Source: Ascochyta rabiei
Lineage: Eukaryota; Ascomycota; Dothideomycetes; Pleosporales; Didymellaceae
DNA: 64,000 bases
Reading direction: 5' to 3'
Assembly: GCF_004011695.2 (NCBI RefSeq)
Contig: NC_082419.1
Location: forward strand, 1,178,001 to 1,242,000
Below the pieces are notes generated by a model. That model was not told where the DNA came from. It saw nothing but the letters and a program-made list of their open reading frames with translations, and searched no databases. Below are positions 58,378 through 64,000 of the stretch, one piece after another; the stretch's first letter is position 1, and the number at the start of each line of letters is the position of its first letter. The translations under genes and the position numbers were made by a program.

Positions 58378-60720
58378 AAGGTAATAAGTAGAAGACTGCG
58401 TTTAAGACACAGTACAGTTATTTTAAATACTAAGTAATGCCTTTTAGCCTAGTAAACGCGCTAGCTACGTTTTAATCCTACATATACTAAGCCCTAGAAG
58501 GCCTACTAGATAGAATCTGCGTAGCCTACCTTAATAATATCCCTATTTACTTCTAGAATAAGAAGGACTACAACATGCACGTTAAGGAGGTCCTAGATTA
58601 CCTAGTTAAGTAGGGGATGTTTGTAAAGGCTAGTAAGTGCGTCTTCTCTAGCAAGTTAGTAAAGTTTCTAGGATTTATTATTATACTAGACAGCGTAGTT
58701 ATAGACCCTAAGAGGGTCTTTACTATTACTAAATAGCTAGAGCTATTAAGCTATAAGGACATTTAGGTGTTCTTAGGCTTTACTAACTTCTATTAATAAT
58801 TTATTTTTAACTACTTAGAAATTATCTAACTGCTTATAGACTATATAACAGCCGCCTAGAACCTAATAGAGGACTAGAGGGTCTCTAGTCTAGAAAAAGG
58901 GAAGGTAAGACTAAAGAAAAGCTAAAAGAGACTAATAAAATAGTATAAACTATAGCACTAGCTAAAGAAAGCCTACATAGTATTTCTTGTAATTAGGGAG
59001 AAGTTTATAAAACCCCTAGTGCTATAACACTTTAACCCTAATAAGCGTATTATTATTCTTACAGACGCGTTAGACTTTGCTATAGCAGCTATCCTGTTAT
59101 AACCCTAGACGTCTAAAGTAATAATAGAGCAGCACTAGAAACTAGTAGCGTTCTAGAGCTAGACGTTCTAAGGTCTATCTATTAGATAGCATACCTATAA
59201 CAAGGAACTCTTAGTAATTATTAAAGCTTTTAGGCAGTAGAGGCATTACCTTAAACACGCCCCTATAATAATTTAGGTACTCTTAGACTATAATAACCTA
59301 AGGTACTGTATAACAATAAAGAAGCTCTCTTTTAAATAAGCCTATTAGGCAGAGGAGCTAGTAAGGTTTAACTTTAAAGTTAAATATAAGCTAGGACTAG
59401 AAAACGTAGTAGATAGTCCCTTAAGACGTCTAGATTACACATAAGGTCTTAAGGTTAGAGAATAGTAAGCCCTTAAGGACGCTATGCTACCTACCTTATA
59501 ATAGAAGCTTTAGATCTAGATAATTTAAAAGTTTAGGGCTTAAAAAGATGTATAGGTAATATCTAGGAGTAACATACCTGTAGAAGACCTAGAAGAGGTC
59601 TAATAACTGCCTAAAATTGTCTCTAAAGAATTCCGCTAATATCAGATTAGCCTTAGAGACTTGTCTCCCCTAGCTCTTAACCCTCTATCTAATAGCTATT
59701 AGAGCTAGGGTTAATCTAAAGACACTAAAGCTAGGGGACTAGACTTTAACGTTGCAGAAGCTCTCCTTTATAGCCTAGATAATAGAGTTAGTGCCCCTAC
59801 ACACCTTACAAACAAAGCTGCGTAGAAAGATTCTACTTACGCCTTAGAAACCCTAAAACTCCTAATAGATTTTGTTAAGTAAGTCTAGTAATAGGACGTA
59901 GTATACCCTGTAAACTAGTTATTAATAACCTAGACAGACACTAGAGCAAAAAAGGGACAGCACTACTAGGAGGTTAACCCTAGTAGGATCTTACGCAGAA
60001 GTAGGAAAGTTTAGATTCCTAACAATATTATACTGCGCTAAACTATTCTTTTAAGGAATTATAATAACCCTATAACGTTAGGGGGTTACTACAGCATAGA
60101 TAAGACTACTAAAGTACTTAAGAGAAAGTACTACTAGCTGTAACTAATAAAGAACGTATATAAGTATATCTAAAGGTATTCTATATACTAACTATATAAG
60201 ATTAGAAGGTATAAGCTGTAGGAATTACTTACACTATTACTAGTACTAAATACAGCCTAGTAGCACTTCTCTCTTAACTTTATAACAGACCTACTAAAGT
60301 TAATAGATGCTAAGGGGAATAAGTATAACTCTATACTAGTCCTTATAGACTACTTTAGTAAGTACGTCTAGTACCTACCCTACACTAAGATAATTACTAC
60401 CTAATACCTAGCTAAGCTGCTTATAGAGTAGAGCTTTTTAAAGTAAGAACTACTAGATACGTTGTTATTAGATTAAGGTTTAGTGTTTACTAGTTAATTC
60501 TAGTCTGATATATGCTACTACCTTAAAATTAACTACTAATTAAGTACACCTTTCTGCCCCTAGACAGATAGGCAGACAGAGTAACAAAACTAGAAGTTAG
60601 AAACGTACCTCTATATATACATAAACTACTAATAGGATAACTAGGTAGACCTTCTACTATACGCTAAGTACGCCTATAACTCTAAAGCTTACTCTACCTA
60701 TAGAGAATCTCCTATAAAGG
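58378..60720 (+). pseudogene. 3' half of the polymerase remnant of Gypsy element B
   Basis: It begins mid-reverse transcriptase (K-T-A-F-K-T-Q-Y-S-Y-F-K-Y near 58,400, V-A-Y-L-N-N-I-P-I-Y near 58,530, former Y-L-D-D), then V-K-F-L-G-F-I-I near 58,660. RNase H follows (L-T-D-A-L-D-F-A-I-A near 59,060) and an integrase region around 60,200-60,720. Stops throughout. Confidence 0.8.
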
Positions 60721-63681
60721 TTACCTTTAGCACAGACCCTAAAGGATTTAACAGGATACCTAATAAGCACTAGCTATAAAAACCCTAAACTGTCTAGAAT
60801 AAGGGTAGGGCAACACTAGAACTATGCTGGTAAATTACTAGCTACCTATAAAACTAGCATAAGATATAGAAAACAGTAAAAGAGGCCTTAGAGTACGTAT
60901 AAAAAGGCAACGCCTAGTAGTATAATATAAAACAGTCTAAATAACAATTTACTAAGGAAGACTCTGTTCTCCTTTAGGCTAAGAACCTAATAACAAGCTG
61001 TCCTTCTAAGAAGTTTAACGCTTAATACCTTAGGCTATTTATAGTAATTAAGAAGGTAGGTAAGCTAGCATATAAGCTAAAGTTGCCCTTATTAATAGAT
61101 AGAGTATACCTAGTGTTTAACGGATTACTTCTTAAGTACTAGAGGGAACCCCTTATAAGTAGTAGGTTCTAGCTAGGTCCTATTAGTATACTAGAAGACG
61201 TCTTACCTAGTAATAGGTGTAAAGTTAAAGGTATACTGTTATATAGAGATACTACTACCTAGAGAAGAGAGTATAGGGTTAAGTAGCTAGGTTAGCTAAA
61301 TAAAGAAGCTACCTAGAAACTACTTAAGAACCTTCACTACTGTAATAAGGTCCTTTAGGATTATTACTAATACGCTTAGGTAGGTAATCTATTAAGAGTA
61401 GGCTAGCCTACAACTAACAGACTAGCGCAACTACAGTAAAAGAGGGGACGTTCTTAGAAGTCCGCCTTATAAACCCTACTCTAAAATAGCTAATAGAAAG
61501 TAAGGATAGATAGTCCTAGGACTTGTATAACTAGAGGCTAAAGAAGGCCTAGCGTCTATCTAATATATTACTAGCAAAGACTAGCACATTTATAGGAGAG
61601 GAGAGTTTTATTATTATCTACTAGTCTGTTTAGAAGTATTATAGAAATAGAGGGTCTTTATAACTATAACTACAGCTTACGCAGCTCCTCTATAACCCTT
61701 ACAAGGGCTTATCTTATAGCAGGGGCTGCAACAGTAACAACTACCTAGGGTAAGTTCAGTTAGAGACAACAAAAACTGCTTAAAAGGAGCTAACAGAGCC
61801 TAAACAGCAGAAGGTAGGTTAGTACTATAGTAGTACTACCGCTTTTCTGCGTTATAAGCACTACCTGTCTTCTAGAAGTAATTCTTAATTATACTGTTAA
61901 TTATAACGTTATTAGGAAGCTTTATACTAATAGTCCTAACTATAGCCTATAAAGAATTAGCTCTATATAAGAAAAAGAGGGAGGAAAAACACCTATAATG
62001 TACTACTTAAGGTTATATAACTAAGAAACCTAATAGGCTTAAGTATACTTAGTTCTACGTAGACTAGACTTATTAATATAGTAATAAACTACAGTATTAT
62101 AGGCAATAAAGCTGTTATAATAAGCCTTAGTGTAGTTATAGGCTGTCTGCTAGTATACCTACACCTAGGTAATTATATTATTATTAGTTACCTAGTTACC
62201 TTAAGTAACTGTCTTATTATTTGTCTTATAGAGGGCACGCTTAATTAAGAAATTAAGCATATTATAGGCTTAATAAAAAACAGGGTTAATCTACAAAAGT
62301 TAGCAGGAGTAGACACTAGGGCAGTGTAGGAAATACCTTAACATACCTTCTTTTCTTTAATTAGACGTAGTAGGGACATATACTAAAGTTGTCCTTATAA
62401 AGCCTATACCTACTAGGCTAACAAAAGATATAGATAAAGTATAAGATAGTGCTATTAGGGTTACTCTTAGATAAGGTAGTTAAGTGCGTAATGCTAGCAC
62501 AGTACTAGTACTGTAAAAGTAACAGCTAGGGCTGTATACTCTTAGGCAGCTAGTAGATATAGTTAGGTAGAGCTTTATAGAATATATATGTTAGAAGGGG
62601 CGTTATAGTATAGAGGGTAAGGGCTAGAAGGTAGATATAGATAAGAGTATAGAGATAATAAGGTACTATAAGTAAGTAGATATAGTCCTTATATACGCTA
62701 AATTCCCACTACCTAGCAGCTCTCTAGTAATAACCTAACCTCTTACTACTCTCTTACCTGTCGCAATCTACTACACAGAAAGATAATTCTTATTACAAAT
62801 ATCTAGGCATAGGTCTATTAACTACTAGAAGAGTAACTAGTAATTTTACCTAAGATTTACGTTATAAATAAATGCTAGAGCCTAGACTATACTGCGTAAG
62901 GGTCTAGGTAAGGCACTAGGTATAGTAAGGCTAATAGCTTACTGTTACTACTAGCATATATATAAGATCCTCTATAAATAAGTAAATCTTAGGCTAGTTT
63001 GCGCAGGAACAGGGCTATAGAAGCTACTAGTAATCCTCTTACAGACGTTACTAGTTAGGGACTTACTACTCTAGCCTATAAGGCAGATAACGTCTTACTA
63101 CTTACGCCTCTAGCAGCCTTAGCCCTAAGATTAAGGTACCTAATTACTTAGGAAATTATAGAGAGCAAATAGTAGGCATACCTAGAGTAACTCTTAGCCT
63201 AGTACTAGGCGCTGTATACGCTATGTAGAAAGTAAATAATACCTCTTATATATTACCTATTTAGTATATAATTATTACGCTCTCTATAACCTTAGCTATA
63301 TAGGTTTTAGAGCTAATAACTACTAAGGTGTTATTTATAGTAATGTCTAGCAGAAGTAATAGCTTACTAACTAGCAGCTAATAAAGGCATAAGAGAAGAC
63401 TTAGCCTTAGCTAGTCTCTTATAAATAAGACTTGTCTACCTAGCTACGCAGCAGTACTGCCCTAGTAGCTTACTAAGCAAATATTGTAAGGATAGGATTA
63501 CTAGCGTCTATTACGTGCTAAACAGCTTCCTATCCCTACAGACGCTAACTAATAGACTTCTACTAGCGCTATATTTCTTCTACTAAGTTTTTCCCTCTAT
63601 AGGAGGTTTTTCTAGAGCTTAATAACGTTGCTAGAGACCTCTCTACAGTTTAGGATAAACCTTTAAAGAGGGGGGGGCTAT

Positions 63682-63855
63682 TATTATAAGTATTCTCCCT
63701 ACGCTAGAAGATACCTTAGCTAGGTCCTAGGCTAAGCCTAGGGACCTACTGGCCACACACGTATATAATATTCACAAACCTTAAGACTTACCTATTAAGG
63801 ATTTGTCTTATCTCTTAAATATTACCCTATTATTCGTCCTATCTTACTCTGCTCT
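63682..63855 (+). repeat. 3' LTR of Gypsy element B, truncated
   Basis: Matches 48388-48561. It stops at GCTCT where the inverted Copia LTR begins. Confidence 0.85.
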
Positions 63856-64000
63856 TGTTAGATAATATACTTAATGTGCAAAGATAATAATAAAGGTAAT
63901 TAATTAATAATCATCTGTCTTAATGGCTGATTTTATATGTGTGTGCCGCTAGCTCCTACGTTAACTAAGGTTAACCCTAAACCCCTAACTTAGTTTACTA
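63856..64000 (-). repeat. Inverted LTR of the Copia 2 family, cut by the window edge
   Basis: The 145 bases are the reverse complement of the 162-base Copia 2 LTR, beginning TGTTAGATAATA. It interrupts the 3' LTR of Gypsy B. It may be the 3' LTR of a full reverse-strand Copia element, or a solo LTR; the window ends too soon to tell. Confidence 0.88.

Larger units (their letters stand above)
48388..63855 (+). mobile_element. Gypsy (Ty3) retrotransposon B, interrupted by element C
   Basis: 5' LTR at 48388-48586 (about 199 bases, right edge by a TTACA end) and 3' LTR at 63682-63855 (174 bases, truncated). The aligned 174 bases have equal length, with TGTTATAAG versus TATTATAAG at the start. A purine tract AAAGAGGGGGGG precedes the 3' LTR. 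Coding order: gag-like 48,600-49,800, protease-like near 50,120 (E-L-N-L-I-T-K-Y-A), reverse transcriptase split by element C at 51,075/58,373, RNase H near 59,030-59,300 (I-L-T-D-A-L-D-F-A-I-A), integrase near 60,200-60,720. Some 2.2 kb of unassigned sequence follows before the 3' LTR. Without C the element would be about 8.2 kb. Confidence 0.87.
32870..64000. repeat. RIP-mutated AT-rich block of nested LTR retrotransposons
   Basis: From just after the regulator's stop, composition changes abruptly to TpA-rich, CpA-poor sequence with stops in all frames; only one frame above 60 codons remains. For example, in the 60 bases from 33,721 I count nine TA and no CA. Retrotransposon protein motifs survive with stops at former Gln, Trp and Arg codons, as expected when C-to-T changes accumulate at CpA on either strand. 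This is the established signature of repeat-induced point mutation in Pezizomycotina. The block continues past the window's right edge. Confidence 0.93.

Noticed and set aside
32870..64000. AT-rich block as a centromere, mitochondrial insert or horizontally acquired island
   Set aside because: Clear LTR pairs, target duplications and decayed Copia and Gypsy polymerases explain it. A centromeric location is not excluded but nothing here requires it.

Overview
The window looks like a piece of a filamentous ascomycete genome (Pezizomycotina; my best guess is Dothideomycetes, possibly Pleosporales). The genes have short GT-AG introns of about 45 to 110 bases and a fungal repertoire: Zn2Cys6 regulators, a GH6 cellobiohydrolase, a Mid1 calcium-channel subunit and a PTS1-bearing acyl-CoA dehydrogenase. 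The right half carries the signature of repeat-induced point mutation (RIP). Species cannot be named from the sequence alone.

Region 1 (1-32,846) is gene-dense and GC-balanced. In order: the 3' end of a putative surface protein (+), the tRNA adenosine deaminase subunit Tad3 (+), origin recognition complex subunit 5 (+), a DCAF4-like WD40 protein (-), the mitochondrial AMP-transferase SelO (+), a small hydrophobic secreted protein (-), an M20 peptidase (+), a GH6 cellobiohydrolase without a cellulose-binding module (+), Mid1 (+), a Zn2Cys6 regulator with a 13-base microexon (+), a small single-pass membrane protein (+), a peroxisomal acyl-CoA dehydrogenase (-), an RWD-RBR ubiquitin ligase with an in-frame 51-base intron (-), dolichyldiphosphatase (+), a broken aquaporin gene (+), a short-chain dehydrogenase (+) and a second Zn2Cys6 regulator (+). 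Most are unrelated housekeeping genes. The only plausible functional pair is the dehydrogenase and the regulator beside the AT-rich border. I saw no tRNA, rRNA or CRISPR array.

Region 2 (about 32,870-64,000) starts within about 30 bases of the last gene's stop codon. It is AT-rich, full of TpA, poor in CpA and saturated with stop codons: a RIP-mutated graveyard of nested LTR retrotransposons. I could resolve the nesting. A Copia remnant (+) lies on the left. A reverse-strand Gypsy element (A) follows, invaded by a complete Copia element (39,665-44,857; 162-base LTRs; target duplication AGTCT). Gypsy A is cut on the right by a second Gypsy element (B, from 48,388), which is itself invaded inside its reverse transcriptase by a complete third Gypsy element (C, 51,075-58,372; 202-base LTRs; target duplication TAAGG). 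The 3' LTR of B is broken at 63,856 by an inverted LTR of the same Copia family, which runs off the window.

I found no convincing new defence or metabolic system. The points most worth a second look are the aquaporin pseudogene with two transition-type stops, the in-frame intron through the catalytic cysteine of the RBR ligase, the zinc-cluster microexon, the nested-element chronology and unassigned extra sequence in the 3' parts of two Gypsy elements.
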